From assembly GCF_032062135.1 (NCBI RefSeq), contig NC_092862.1, forward strand, positions 45,997,539 through 46,061,538: 64,000 nucleotides of DNA, in the 5' to 3' direction. The position numbers and the translations under genes are program-made. Shown here one piece after another: positions 12,448-24,310 of this stretch. Below the pieces are notes generated by a model. It made no database searches. It saw nothing but the letters and a program-made list of their open reading frames with translations, and was not told the origin of the DNA. This DNA comes from Pyxicephalus adspersus (lineage: Eukaryota > Chordata > Amphibia > Anura > Pyxicephalidae). Within the stretch, counting starts at the first letter, position 1. Every line of letters starts with the position of its first letter.

Positions 12448-12459
12448 CCCCAAAGATTA

Positions 12460-13640
12460 AAGTCCCTTGTGTTTTATTACCATATAAACAGACTAAACAA
12501 AACATGAATTGATAACTAAATAGATAAAAAAAAAAATCTGACCATGCAAAATTTTAAACCCACTGTTGATCCAGAGAAAGGCAAAAAAGTCAGTACAGGA
12601 CGCAAAACATTATAAAACATTGTCAAATTTGTCTAAACAGGAGAAAAATGTTTACTGATTTCTTAAGACAATCTGATATTCTGCTGATTAAAGCCTAATG
12701 CTTACGGTACACATAAAAAATGGAAGCAGTGACATTTCTGAGGGCAAACCTTTCTCTTGGTTGGCAGCAATACAATTGTAAATGATATTAAGCAATTAGG
12801 TTAGATGTATAGTGATAAAACTATGTAGATATCTAGATTGTATGTGAACTAATGGCAATGTAGTCATGAAGTAGGGGAGATCCCAAGTGTCCTATTTAAA
12901 TGGACAATCTGATGGAGCTACTTTATTGCTAAGTGCTTCTGCTGATGATGTGGGTGGGGGCCACATAGTAATCAATAGCAATATAGAGGCAGAAAGGCAT
13001 AATTTATATACTTGCTAGCCTGTGACCTCACCAAGAAGGTTAGTTGCTATAGTAATATAACACAAACCATCACATGGTCTTCTTTCCAAGCATTACTTGA
13101 GTCTCCAGATAATAAATACGTTTAGGAATTCTGCAGTAATGAAAGGTGGAAGACCTGTATTTTTTCAAAATGCATAATTATTTTTGTTTCTTTCAGACAT
13201 ATTTTTATTTCTTTTAGACGTTTGGATAACATATTGCTTGTACTCTGATTTAATATTGTTAATTTTATCTATTATCTAAACAAGTCTCAGTCTTTATGGT
13301 GCTGTTGTGTATAATAAAGTTAGGCATGTGGTCATTACCCAATATATCTAAGTTTTTACATTTGATTACTTAAAGAATAAGCCTTCAGACTTGTATAATG
13401 TAATGATATGATGGATATCAAAAGCTTTATCCAGTTCTAATGGCATGACTACAGCAGCTGATACACCCACATTAAACATTGCTTTTCATGGGTTGAATGG
13501 CTTTATTGTTCATAAAAGGAAACAAGCGTCGTTCATAGATGTGGTTGAAGTGTTTTTACATTTTACTGGTAGACTGTTGTGAGAGTCCCTAATCTTTCAC
13601 TCTCAGATGGAGAAGTGTGAAGGAACTAAAGTATGACAAG
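12460..13640. other. No gene seen
   Basis: AT-rich DNA without a recognised gene, RNA or repeat. Confidence 0.55.
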
Positions 13641-13659
13641 TGTACCATCCTAAGCCTTG

Positions 13660-13950
13660 AGCATAATTTGTCCTGGTAATGATTTTATTATTTTTATTTT
13701 GGTAATAATATTATAATGCATCCTTATCACTCCCAGTAGCTGGCAGCCCACAATGCACTTTGTTTTTTGCTGTTTGCAATTTATCCGGGAGCCACCTAAC
13801 CTAACTGCATGCTTTTTTTGAGGTGTAGGTGAAACTGAAGTGCCCAGAGGAAACCCATGGGGACATAGAGAGAACATGCAACCTCCTTGCTGATAGTGTC
13901 TTGGCTGGGATTCCACAGAGGTGCTAGACACTGAGCCATCAATGGCACAA
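13660..13950 (-). mobile_element. tRNA-type SINE, copy 2
   Basis: On the minus strand it starts GATGGCTCAGTGTCTAGCA (A box), continues through a decayed B box, GGTTGCATGTTCTC, GGTTTCCTCTGGGCAC and AGCATGCAGTTAGGTTAGG, and ends in AATAATA-rich sequence. The 121-codon open frame across it is a by-product of the repeat. Confidence 0.75.
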
Positions 13951-14092
13951 ATCAAAAATGTTACCAAATGACACTCTGTACCTAATTTTCTTGTCTCTAA
14001 GAATAAACAAGGCAATTAAGCTACCTGCTGCCACCCACTGACATGGAAGAGTATTACATTACCCTGCCAGTCACTACAGCACAGACACTCGA

Positions 14093-14161
14093 CAATGGTA
14101 ATTGGATAATTTTCCATGGTACACCTGAAGATCTCTCACGGCACACTAGTTGAAAATCACT
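14093..14161 (-). mobile_element. hAT-type MITE end fragment
   Basis: The top strand ends CACTAGTTGAAAATCACTG, so the minus strand begins CAGTGATTTTCAACTAGTG followed by TGCCGTGAGAGATC. This is a familiar hAT terminal arrangement. Only ~70 bases remain, abutting a SINE tail. Confidence 0.5.
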
Positions 14162-14232
14162 GATGTACAGCACTGTGTAATATGTTGGTGCTATATAGAT
14201 ACTGGTAATTAAAAATAATAATAATAATAAGA
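14162..14232 (+). mobile_element. SINE 3' tail fragment
   Basis: TGTACAGCACTGTGTAATATG, GTTGGTGCTATATAGATACTG and then AATAATAATAA. This is the 3' tail seen in the SINEs at 41.7 and 18.1 kb. Confidence 0.7.
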
Positions 14233-14239
14233 ATGTGAA

Positions 14240-15560
14240 AAAGGTTTGTATCCCAAATCCCAATGAGCACAGAGACAAAACAAAGCAGAATAGGAAAGTG
14301 TTGAAATGTCTAGGATTAGTATTATTATTGTCTGTGCTCTTCTGTCCCAGTGACAATCATATTTCCTATTTCTTGTACGAGCATCACAATGACAATGACA
14401 CAGTTATTTGGTACAGTTCCCATCCTTTCATCTGTGAGATGCATCATGCTAAATATATATGGCTGGAAATGATATTAAAATTTTTTTTTTTTTTTCTTTT
14501 AGAAAAGAGAGCAAAATGAATCAATAGGCTTAATATACAATATCAGAAAAATGTCAACATATAGATTCAGTCCAATTTAATTTGTTTAAAGCTAAAGAAC
14601 ATAGTTTTGTAGTGTACTGCTCCCAAACAATAAAAATGAATGCACAGATTCCTGGTCTGTATTTCTGCAACCTGCAGAACAATATACTTGCTGAAGACTG
14701 CTTCTTTATGCTTTCTAAAGCGATATAAGGAATGTTTCATTTGTTGCATTGTACCTAAATTTTAAAAATAAAACAATTGCAAGTCTTTAATTGCAAATAG
14801 AGCAGGCAATATAAAACATGGCTCAAAAGGTAAGGGGGAAAAACATGGTAGATGGGGTGATGGAAGATGATTTTTTTTCCAGAAATGAGCTTTATATATA
14901 TGCTGGGTGCTATAACTTGCATTTTACAGATATAATAATTTGTGCGATTTAATCAATAAAACTTTCTTTGACTTGGTAACTAACAAGCCTCAACTTCTTG
15001 ACCTGTTTATAATGTTGTGGGCAACTCTCACCTTATGTATTCCCATTTTATTATTTATGCATTCACTATAGCAAAAAGATGATTGGACAAGAAGATCTAT
15101 TGCGTGTCAACGTCAGAGCTGTCAAGCCGGTTGTTTTAGCAAGTGAAATAGGAGCTGGATATTAATCCACATGCTTTACTGAGTCATGGCTTCTAATGGA
15201 ATCATATTTACAGACAATTCACAACCACCAGTGCCCTGATAAGTAACATCTTGTAGGTCAGATGATAAACAAAACTGATAAAGAATAAAGTTTTGACTTG
15301 CAAATGAACATGTTCCAGTGCTGATTAGGCTCTTCAATCAAGGTCTCCAGATTAATAACTTCTTATATAGCATACAATAAAACATATTTTTAGCAGTTGT
15401 TCTACAATGCGATACACAGAGGGCAACTGTGTATTTTTAGATATGTTTATTGTATTATCACAATGAATATGCACATCTGTTTATTAATTCTTCCTTTACT
15501 CTTACTTTTATTTGCATCACTTCTAATGTTTATCCAGTGGGCTCTTTTCAATAGATGTAA
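14240..15560. other. No gene seen
   Basis: AT-rich DNA. The 15050-15300 part has moderately high complexity but no recognised feature. Confidence 0.5.
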
Positions 15561-15571
15561 TTGGGAATATT

Positions 15572-15588
15572 GGCGCCATCTAGTGGCC
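15572..15588 (-). promoter_or_regulatory. Candidate CTCF-binding site
   Basis: The top strand GGCGCCATCTAGTGGCC reads GGCCACTAGATGGCGCC on the minus strand, a full match to the core consensus CCASYAGRKGGCRS. It lies in otherwise AT-rich, apparently unique DNA. CTCF organises chromatin loops and boundaries in vertebrates. Occupancy is inference from the motif only. Confidence 0.5.
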
Positions 15589-15599
15589 ATCAATTTAAC

Positions 15600-17155
15600 A
15601 TTCCTCTATAAGTTTTTTGTTTGTATTACATTAAAAAGTTAATATTTCGAAATATTATTAAACTGCCAATTTGCATTCTAATACAAATACTTCAAAACAA
15701 GTCAAATACTCCAACACTTCAACAAACAAAAACAGATTTTAAAGAAACATTTATTTAGGCATGTGATATTTCTTTTTTTTATCAATTTAGCTACTGTTGG
15801 CACAAGGAAATAAAGGGAGACGAAAAGCCAGTACTACAGAATGTTCAGAATGTGGATTATAAGAATGTAACAGGAGAAGTAATTTACAGCATGCGTGTAT
15901 CCATCTGACATCTTCTTCCTGATTTCCCAACTGCCCCTTTAGGAAATATCTAAACCCTAAATCAAAATGAAATATTTTACATCTCAGCAACCCTTTCCAA
16001 TAGTTTCCTTTTTAAAGATTTTTTCCTTTTTTTTTTAATTGGTTATCATGTCAGTATCACATTTTAACTGTTCCATATCTATGGATTAGCAGTTTTGTCA
16101 CGTTAGGTTGTGCTACTGATTTTAACTGCAAACACCTAACCTCATCTTCATTACATAAATAATTAGCAGAAGTCTTGTACAGTTAACAGAAGATTGTTGT
16201 GAAGTCTGATAAAAGTTTTTGAGATTTCAGTTCAGTGAACATGACGTTACTTGGAAACTGCCTGTCTGGCAAGATGAACAATAATTTGTTTCTGTACTTG
16301 GTGAAAATGTACACAGACTAAACAAGAAAACTCATCAAGCTACATTATCTAAGGTCTAATAAACTGCAATATAAAACATTTTTGTGTTTGGAATTTTATA
16401 TATTCTGTTAGTTTCTCTTTATACAGTGGGAATTAGTTTCCTTTATTGGGAAATGTTTCCTCATCTCTTGTATCTGTGACAAAGGTACAAGTAATTAGGG
16501 TAAAGTGTGAGACCAAGGGAAAGAAGACAGAAACAACAATATAGTCTAGTTCTAACGGCTACCTACAATACTATAAAATCAGCTGATATTATTGTTGTCT
16601 TCGTACCCATTGCAAAGATTCCCCATCACTATGTAGTTCTGTCGCATCCCATCACCAAAATATTCTAAAGTGGATGCAGACAGCAACAAAATCTGATCTG
16701 GTTGTTTTATAAAATTAAAATAAAAAACATCCAAAAGTAAATGAATGTTCAATCCTAAACTAATCTTGTATGCCTTTCACATACTCACATAATTCAACCT
16801 CTGGAAATGGACATCAAGACACCATCATAGCCTGAGTAGGCTTTTCAACCTATATTTTGATACAAATTTAGCAATCTAGGTGTGAGACTAACAAGTGGTA
16901 GGCAACCAACAGAAGAATCATCTAATCAGACCTTTCAGACTAATGAACTATTAGAGGTCATGGCTTTCATTAAGTAGTGGAAGTAATCGTACCAAAATTT
17001 TGTTGTCTTTGGGGATAGATCCCTGAATACTTGACCTGATGACTCCAAAGGAAGTGGAGGAAAATCTACCGGAGACACAAAGAAAAAAAAACAAACTACT
17101 GATCCCGTGGTATTCTGTCCCTGCATAATGGCGATCACACAGACAAAGCATCCCA
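15600..17155. other. No gene seen
   Basis: No exon, RNA gene or recognised repeat. 16080-16330 is of moderately high complexity without coding character. Confidence 0.5.
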
Positions 17156-17164
17156 AAGCACTGT

Positions 17165-17345
17165 GCAATCTTGGATTTCCAGGAGGCTGTGAGTTCCCCC
17201 TTTAGTTTTTACCCCCTCAATGGTAAAGATGAGGGGGGGACCTCCCAAAAAAAGTAAAAAAAAGTATTAGAAAAAACAATTTTTCATTACATAAAAGGGA
17301 TAGCCACCCTTTTATAAAAACTTAAAAATTTGATGATAAGTCCAC
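17165..17345. mobile_element. MITE of family K, partial copy 2
   Basis: Contains CCAGGAGGCTGTGAGTTC, then TTACATAAAAGGGATAGCCA and ends TTGATGATAAGTCCACATT. These correspond on the minus strand to the end of the family seen at 7685 and 33510. Interrupted and partial. Confidence 0.4.
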
Positions 17346-17392
17346 ATTAGGGCTGCAATAAAAAAAAAACATGAGGAGGTCCTCATAAGTAT

Positions 17393-17848
17393 AATAAAGT
17401 TTGAAACATTAAATCATGTAAAATATTAAATAAATAAATTAAAACATATATATATATATATTTTTATTTAAAAAGAAAATAAATATTATACTTATAGTAT
17501 TTTATTATACTGTAAAATAAATGTTCATGAAATACAATGTACTGCTTTTACACATATAAATCCAATGTATTGCATTCAATACAGTTATTTTGTATTGAAT
17601 GCAATACAAATGGATTTTGAATTTCCCACCCAATGTACACACGCACCAACGTCACCAGGTACTCCCCCGGTGACTCATCGTGTGGAGAAGACGCCGGAGG
17701 AAGAAGGAAGAAGACAGGGATCGGGGCGATGGACGATGCCGGCAGATCAGGTAATTGCTTTATTTACTATTACTTCCCATAGGTTTACCTATCCCAAGAG
17801 TGACTCGGGGTTACCGCTTTCAGCAACTTTTTTCTTCTGCTAGGGAGG
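17393..17848. mobile_element. piggyBac-type MITE (TTAA right flank), copy 1
   Basis: The right end reads ACTCGGGGTTACCGCTTTC then CTGCTAGGGAGG followed by the TTAA target at 17849-17852, matching the right end of the piggyBac element at 37.37 kb. Inside are AGTATAATAAAGTTTGAAAC, a (TA)n run, GCACCAACGTCACC, GGTGACTCATCG and GGTAATTGCTTTATTTACTA, all shared with the copies near 32.1 and 49.8 kb. The left terminus was not identified. Confidence 0.6.
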
Positions 17849-17854
17849 TTAAAA

Positions 17855-18115
17855 AGCACTCAAAACACATTTTTTCAAACTTGCCTACCCATCTTTTTCT
17901 GTCTTTTGAAACCCTCACTACCTCCCACCACTGCATATCTCCCCTCCTGTTGTGTGCTACTTCCCCCACCTCCTAGATTGTAAGCTCTTCGGGGCAGGAT
18001 CTTCTCCTCCTCCGGTGTCATAGTCTGTATCTGCCTGTCATTTGCAACCCCATATAATGTACAGCTATGCGTAATATGTTCGCACTATATAAATCCTGTT
18101 TAATAATAATAACTA
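17855..18115 (+). mobile_element. SINE/LINE-type 3' region with TAA tail
   Basis: Contains TAGATTGTAAGCTCTTCGGG, GCAGGATCTTCTCCTCCTCC, TGTCTGTATCTGCCTGTC-like sequence, TGCGTAATATGTTCGCAC, TATATAAATCCTG and TTTAATAATAATAA. The last part is the tail shared with the tRNA-type SINEs. It directly follows the piggyBac MITE's TTAA. Confidence 0.65.
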
Positions 18116-18119
18116 GCTG

Positions 18120-19960
18120 GGGGTAATGGTAAGCAGTTCTAAAGCTGCAGGACACTACAGAATCTACCAAACAGAACAATAGTGAGAGCAAAAACTAGTA
18201 TGCCTTTTTTAATTTGTTTTCTGCCCTTTTTACTTTGAGCAGCCCACTCAATCTTTTGATTTCATTTTCATAGTTTTTAGTGCTGTGATCAATCTGACTT
18301 AAACTAAACAGCTTACAGCAAAACTTTTTTATGTCCACAAAGGATTCAATTTCTGGCAAAAAGCTTCATTCCCCATAGATACATTTCTTACTGAGTTCCG
18401 GTGATTAGTCACAAATTATTGCGTGTCATTGTAGCTTAGTTGTAAACATGCTGGAAAATTGTCTGCTTCAAATGTTTTATTTAATGTTTTATTTCTTTCA
18501 GAAAATTAATCTAATGTGCTCAGCTCCTTAGCTCTCAGACACATCTTTCTTTTTGGTCTTTTTGGCAAGTCTAGCATTTTAAAATAGTAGGCGCTTTCAA
18601 TTTAGTGTTATTCATCATGTAAGCTTGTTTTAGTAGTGTTTACCATGATATATTTTTATGCTTGTAGGCCTTATTTCAAATTATTTTTCATATTTTAGGG
18701 CATCTAATAACATATATATTGAAATAAATATTTCTTATCCTACATTCATTGACCACTTTATAACTTTACATATCTGGATCTTTAAAAAAACATGTTTGTA
18801 TATTTATTTAATATGGGCTTTGAGGTGTGAGCTTTAAGTCCCATAAATTACATGTAAATTAGAAAGAACATTAATTTTTGCGCTTAGCAACCACTCGAAA
18901 TCCTAATTTTAGTTATTAAACCATGGAGCGTGGAAATGACTGTTAAAAGGTGATTCATTTCTATGGGTCAAATGTATCAAATTCATTTCTATTGGTTTTT
19001 ATACATAGCCACTATCTGGTCTATCATCAGGATAGTCTGGTAAAATGATAAAAACATAAAACTTTTTGGATAACGTTTCTGTATTTATCAAAATTCCATA
19101 TTGGTTTATTTTGGGTTTTTTATTCAACAGGAAAAATGACAGAGCAACAGTTTTATTTCTTCTTATTCTCACAGCTTTAATCAGTTCAGAATCCATATAA
19201 ACAGTAAAGTCATTCGAACCTGGTAATGACTTACAAAAAAAAAAAAGTTTTATTTTTTAGATATAATTTTAAGTATTTAGTTTGAAGTTCCTTCTCAGCA
19301 CAATGCTTAGCATGATTTCAGCAGCCATCTCATAAAGCACTCATACAGGTGCCTTTTTGTTGTCCACATGATATCTTCTTTTAAGGCAAAGTTTTAAGTG
19401 CCAACTTAAATTTTGTCTGTTGGAGCTTCCTCTTAGCAGGATTCTTGGAGGCAGCTTCCCAATAAATTTTTTCAAAGGTATTAATCTACTACATTTCATT
19501 GCTACAGCTGCATGGGCTTTTTCAAAGTTACTCTGCCAAATAGTTGTAGATTTCCTCCTTTCTTTTTTTTAATATTTCATGTTAGAATGAAGGTTGTTGG
19601 CAGGCATTGGCAATAGATGCCACATTCTCAGCTACATGCAGCAGTTAAAAGTCACTTGTCTATTTAACCCACTGCCTAAATAAACACCAGCAGATATCAA
19701 CCACTATAGGCACACGCCAATGCATTTCTAAGTCACTAACAGAATTTAGATGCAGTTTTGAAATTGTTACAGCACCGCTTCACTGTATAAACAGGCTTTT
19801 AACCTTTGGATGTCCTTACAGAGCCATGGATTTAGGCTTAGAATCCTACACACAGGATTGGGTGGTTACCTTTCTTGCCTCCATTTTTGATAGGTAGATC
19901 AGATATTTCTCAAGATTTATACTCTAATCTTTAAAAAAATCAGATTGAAAAATTCTTAAC
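18120..19960. other. No gene seen
   Basis: AT-rich DNA; no supported feature. Confidence 0.55.
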
Positions 19961-19962
19961 TT

Positions 19963-20182
19963 GGGTCTGATTTATTAAAGCTCTTCAAGCCTGGAGAGCA
20001 TACACTTTCATCAGTGAACCTGGGTGATCCAACAAACCTGAAATGGATTTGGTCCTGGATTGAAAACATTTTCTAAGAAATAGCGAATAACTTAGAAATC
20101 CATTCCAGGTTTGCTGGATTACCCAGTTTCACTGATAAAGTGTATTCTCTCTAGCCTAGGAGAGCTTTAATAAATCAGGCCC
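19963..20182. mobile_element. Fold-back MITE, family F, copy 4
   Basis: GGGTCTGATTTATTAAAGCT at the left and AGAGCTTTAATAAATCAGGC at the right, with CTGGGTGATCCAACAAACC and GGTTTGCTGGATTACCCAG in the arms. Complete palindromic copy. Confidence 0.85.
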
Positions 20183-20844
20183 AAGGTGTGTTAGCCCCTA
20201 CTTGACCCCTTTACATTTTATCAAAAATATATTTTTATGTGTTTTACTATATTTCCAAGGCAAGATAGTTGTGATGTCATAGGGGACTAAACAAAAAATT
20301 ACAAAATACAATTTTTAGTATGGTCTTTGTTAAACACTGAATAAATCCTTCAGTCCAAAAATAGAACACAATAAAACAACACCAAACACAACAAAATAAC
20401 ACATACTTCATAATACATCACAATTGCTCCCAAAACTGTTGTCTGGTTTTATTTATTTTTCTTATTATTTTATCTTCTGAGTTTATCCTGACAAATGATG
20501 GTATAGTAAAATGTTTTGTCATTAAAAAATAAAAAGTACCTAATTAAATATATTGTCCTGCCATTGTAAAGTAAAATACAGTAACTTTTGAGCAGACCTT
20601 TTTACTTAATACTGCAGTGTTTTCTAGAAGGTAATACACTATTAGACGCTTGATCCTCCAAATTATTGTTATTGCAATCAATACAGAGGTAATTTAGCCT
20701 CTGCAGGTAGTTCCTAGTGGCTATCTATAGTTTCTCTATTTCTCTCATAGTTATTGAACCACTCGGGAAGTCTAATGTGAGTCAGCTGTCTAATAGTCCA
20801 ACCATATATACTTAAACATAAACCCTTAAATTGCCATTAGAAAA

Positions 20845-21112
20845 AGAATCTTGGTTTATACTCAGGTCACACCAGTAGATGTGTAGATGTGTAGCTGTGC
20901 CTTCATGTAAAGTGTGTAACAAACTCTTGCCATTATTAAAGAATTTGTTACACACTTTAGGAGCAAGTGCCATATCATAAGCAACTCAAAAGTGCAAAAT
21001 ACTTTAAAAAGGGCAAAACAAGATATATATATATATATATATACAGACTATGTGATTTTATTTTTTGTCCCTTTAAATAAATATTTTAAAAATAACACAC
21101 CACACACACCTT
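20845..21112 (+). repeat. Dispersed repeat, family G, copy 1
   Basis: Shares GGTTTATACTCAGGTCACAC-like start, CTTCATGTAAAGTGTGTAAC, AAACTCTTGCC, GAGCAAGTGCCAT, GCAAAATACTTTA and the end AAAATAACACACCACAC with the copy at 23.6 kb, and on the minus strand with the copy at 32.3 kb. A (TA)n run interrupts it at 21023-21042. No ORF; class unknown. Confidence 0.6.
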
Positions 21113-21114
21113 AT

Positions 21115-22430
21115 CACTTTATTTTATTAGTATTTCCACTTATTACTGTTTTGAATGTTAGCAGTGGCAGACACATTTTGTAGCAGGTTTCCTATATTCT
21201 CAGGTGAAAATAAATACCCTGAGTAATATTTAGATTGATTTATAGTTGAGTATATATGGTATACGCAATAAATATAAGGGCTGCAACCTTTACAAATCAG
21301 CAACACACATAGCTAACTTACTATTACATGATTATTTTAAAATAAAATATTGAAAGGACCAAAGATTCGTTTTTTAAGTTGGACAACTTAATAGTAAGCA
21401 TATTGACCTAACTATAAACAGATCCCTTTGGCAAAATTCACCATATTTACTAAAAATCCTAGGTGACCCATCTCTGGTAAATGAAACCAGTTATTTGCCA
21501 TATGCGTATTCAGCTTCTGTGCTTTTGCTATTGTCAGTTATAGGGACTGGCGATATTTGACCGCTTTAAAACTAATTTCTATATGCATAGGAAAGTTTTA
21601 TTATATTGACTCAACTTCACAAAGTAAGGAATGTTCATTAACTATGCAACAAATTTTTATTTTGATATAAAAGGTCCAGTTCTCAAATTTGTATATGCTT
21701 TTGTGGGATACATCTTCATTTATTTATTTAGGTATTATTATCTTACATTTTATACAAACACGTTTATTTTTAATCTGCTTTTTCTTTACTTTATACCAAG
21801 ATCTCTATATAATCAAGAGTAGCAACTAAAAATGTAATTACCGAACTGTTTTTTACTTTATCTGAAGCTTAGTAATTCCAATTAGCGCATTAGCTGCTCT
21901 CTTGAGAGATTCGTGTTGCTGACGAGCTAAATTTACAGCGTGGTGTTTACCTGTTCCTCATGGATAAATATCAGCGTCACTAAGCAGCACCAATTTGCAA
22001 AGTAGTACAAACTCAACACCGCCTGCCTTTTTGAGAAGTTCTATAATTATCAGTTTGTACTAATAATAAAACTGTTAAAGACGTAAAAAGCTATTTTAGC
22101 TGTGCGTAGTGACTTTTGATTACTTGTAATATAAATATATATAGTTAAACAGCTGATGCCAATATTTTCAAAAGAGCGCCGAGATACTGAAAAAGGCACA
22201 TATCCTTATCACAATATTCTGAAATGCAGCTCATAAGCCATCTGCGAAGCATTAATAGGGTTTTAAACTCATTCATAAACTGCTTTCTGTAAAAAAAAAA
22301 AAAAAAAGATCAGAAATACACGATTGTAATAATATTTTAAAGCTGTATCAAATCAAGTAAAGTTAAATGTTTGGTTCTCATGTCTAGTTATTTTGTGAAA
22401 TGTTGCATGACTGCGGCAAAACATAGCTCG
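21115..22430. other. No gene seen
   Basis: AT-rich DNA with no supported feature apart from homopolymer runs. Confidence 0.5.
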
Positions 22431-22439
22431 GTCAACTTG

Positions 22440-22726
22440 CCTGCCACCCATCCCCCAAAACTAACCCTTCATTAATCCTCCCAAACTTTTCCCCCACAAC
22501 TCATCTACAAAACCTTTCCTCTCAAAACATTTCCCACCACTACCTTTCACACTAAATCCCCCCCCCCCCCCCACAACCACTCCCTTGTTTTTAAAAACCT
22601 ACTTATACACATTAAACACACCATCGTTGCTTAAATGTCCCACAGGCCTTTTATTAAACAAATCTTTTAAAATAAATAACATTAATAACGAATAATAAAA
22701 ACGTATATATATAAAATATTAACTAG

Positions 22727-22768
<42 letters not shown>

Positions 22769-23470
22769 CCATTACAAACATGTAAATTATGTAACTGAAC
22801 AAATTAATATGTAATAATTTAACAAAGATACAAATCAACAATAACCTTACAGTACACTCAGAATTATAGTTTACTAGTTGCAGGTCCTCTGGGGTCCACT
22901 ACTTAAAAACCTTGGGCTCTGCACCTTACAAACGAATTGCTCCAAGCCGCCCATCCACCCAGCTCGGGAACGCCATGACCCTTACTCGTGCAGACCCCAC
23001 CAACAAGTTTACCAGACCGTCCAACCAAACCGGGGACTCCATACCTTAGATGGGTCTCCCCCAACATAACTATCAACAAAACACACTCCCCCCGAGGACC
23101 TCAACCGCCACAACAACCAAGTACGGTCCTAGCAACCAAAAGCACAAAAACAAGGGGAGGGAGGGTGGGAAAGCTTTACCCTTCCTGCTGTCTCTTGTAA
23201 AAGGACTCTATTTCCGTTTCCTGACCTTTTTAACTCCTATTGACCCCTCCTATCATCCCCTCCCTGCGTCCTCCCCCCCCCCCTCCGCTCCACGTTCCTC
23301 TTCTAACAATTAACCCTCTGCTGTCTTCCCACCTGTCTGCCCAGTCATGCTGGCCTTCCACTATACTCCCTCTCTCGTACACTCCAGGCCTTCCTTTACA
23401 TAAAGGTGTTGTATGTGAAATTAACAGAGAGTTGACAAAAATTAACATAAACATAGTCCAATCTTAATTT
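22440..23470. other. G-poor, C-rich strand-asymmetric tract
   Basis: The top strand is strikingly short of G and rich in CCC, CCA and CTC runs: a poly-C of about 15 bases near 22557, another near 23271, and long pyrimidine stretches. A (TA)n array sits at 22728-22761. Open frames (up to 87 codons) are Pro/Thr/Ser-rich low-complexity by-products. It may be the untranslated part of an unidentified retroelement on the minus strand; no motif confirms this. Confidence 0.4.
22728..22761. repeat. (TA)n microsatellite
   Basis: Uninterrupted alternating AT for over 30 bases. Confidence 0.95.
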
Positions 23471-23619
23471 TTGGGTACAGTTCAGCTTTAGAATATGTTT
23501 TCCTTTGAAAAGGAAATGTTGATTCTCACTCCTGGTAAATTCATTGTTTCTATGAAAAAGACATTCTGATAAAGATTTACTGTATATATTTGAGTATTAA
23601 ATATTTGTTTTAATCTCAA

Positions 23620-23930
23620 AATATCAAGGAACCTTTTTTTTTATACTCGGTTCACAACAATAGATGACGCTGTGTCCTCATGTAAAGTGTGTAACAAACC
23701 CTTGCCGTTGCCCTTCCTGGAGAAGGTCAGAGTTATTAAACAGTTTGTTGGGGACACTTGGGGACGAAGTGCTATGAACTGTATGCCAACAATCATGCAC
23801 AAATAATAATTTAAGAGCAAATGTACAAAATGCTTTATCCTGTAAAGTGGAGGGAAAGGATTAACAGATTGTGTCAATGAAATTTATATTTTTCCCTTTT
23901 TAAAAATATACCACACCATAGATTTATTTA
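23620..23930 (+). repeat. Dispersed repeat, family G, copy 2
   Basis: Starts near TATACTCGGTTCACAACAAT and continues GATGACGCTGTGTCCTCATG, TAAAGTGTGTAACAAACCC and TTGCCGTTGCCCTTCC. It ends AAAAATATACCACACCATAG. It is the longest of three copies in the window. Confidence 0.6.
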
Positions 23931-24310
23931 TTCACATTATTTATTGGCATATACAGTAAAATATAAACAGTAAAAATACGTACTGGTTTATCTAAAGAGA
24001 TTCTCTAGCTATATACAGGTAGTCCCCAGGTTACATACAAGATAGGGACTGTATGATTGTTCTTAAGTTGAATTTGTATGTAATTTGGAACAGGTACAAA
24101 ATTTTAAAATATGCAATTAGGTCAGATGTTTGTCTCAATATATTAAACAATGTCATTTGATGAAGTCAACATGTCATTTTCATCAGATTTAATTTATGTT
24201 GTTTGTAGTGCTTTTGATGCTGATTTCAAACCTGTGTTCAGTTTTTCTCTAGCACGTCTAGTTTTTGTGATGCAGGTAATTATATATTGTAAAATATAGC
24301 ACAACATCAC

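Noticed and set aside
13650..14015. 121-codon minus-strand open frame
   Set aside because: It lies over a tRNA-type SINE with A box, conserved body and AT-rich tail.
23050..23467. Overlapping Pro/Ser-rich open frames on both strands
   Set aside because: Low-complexity products of a C-rich tract, with no start or splice support.
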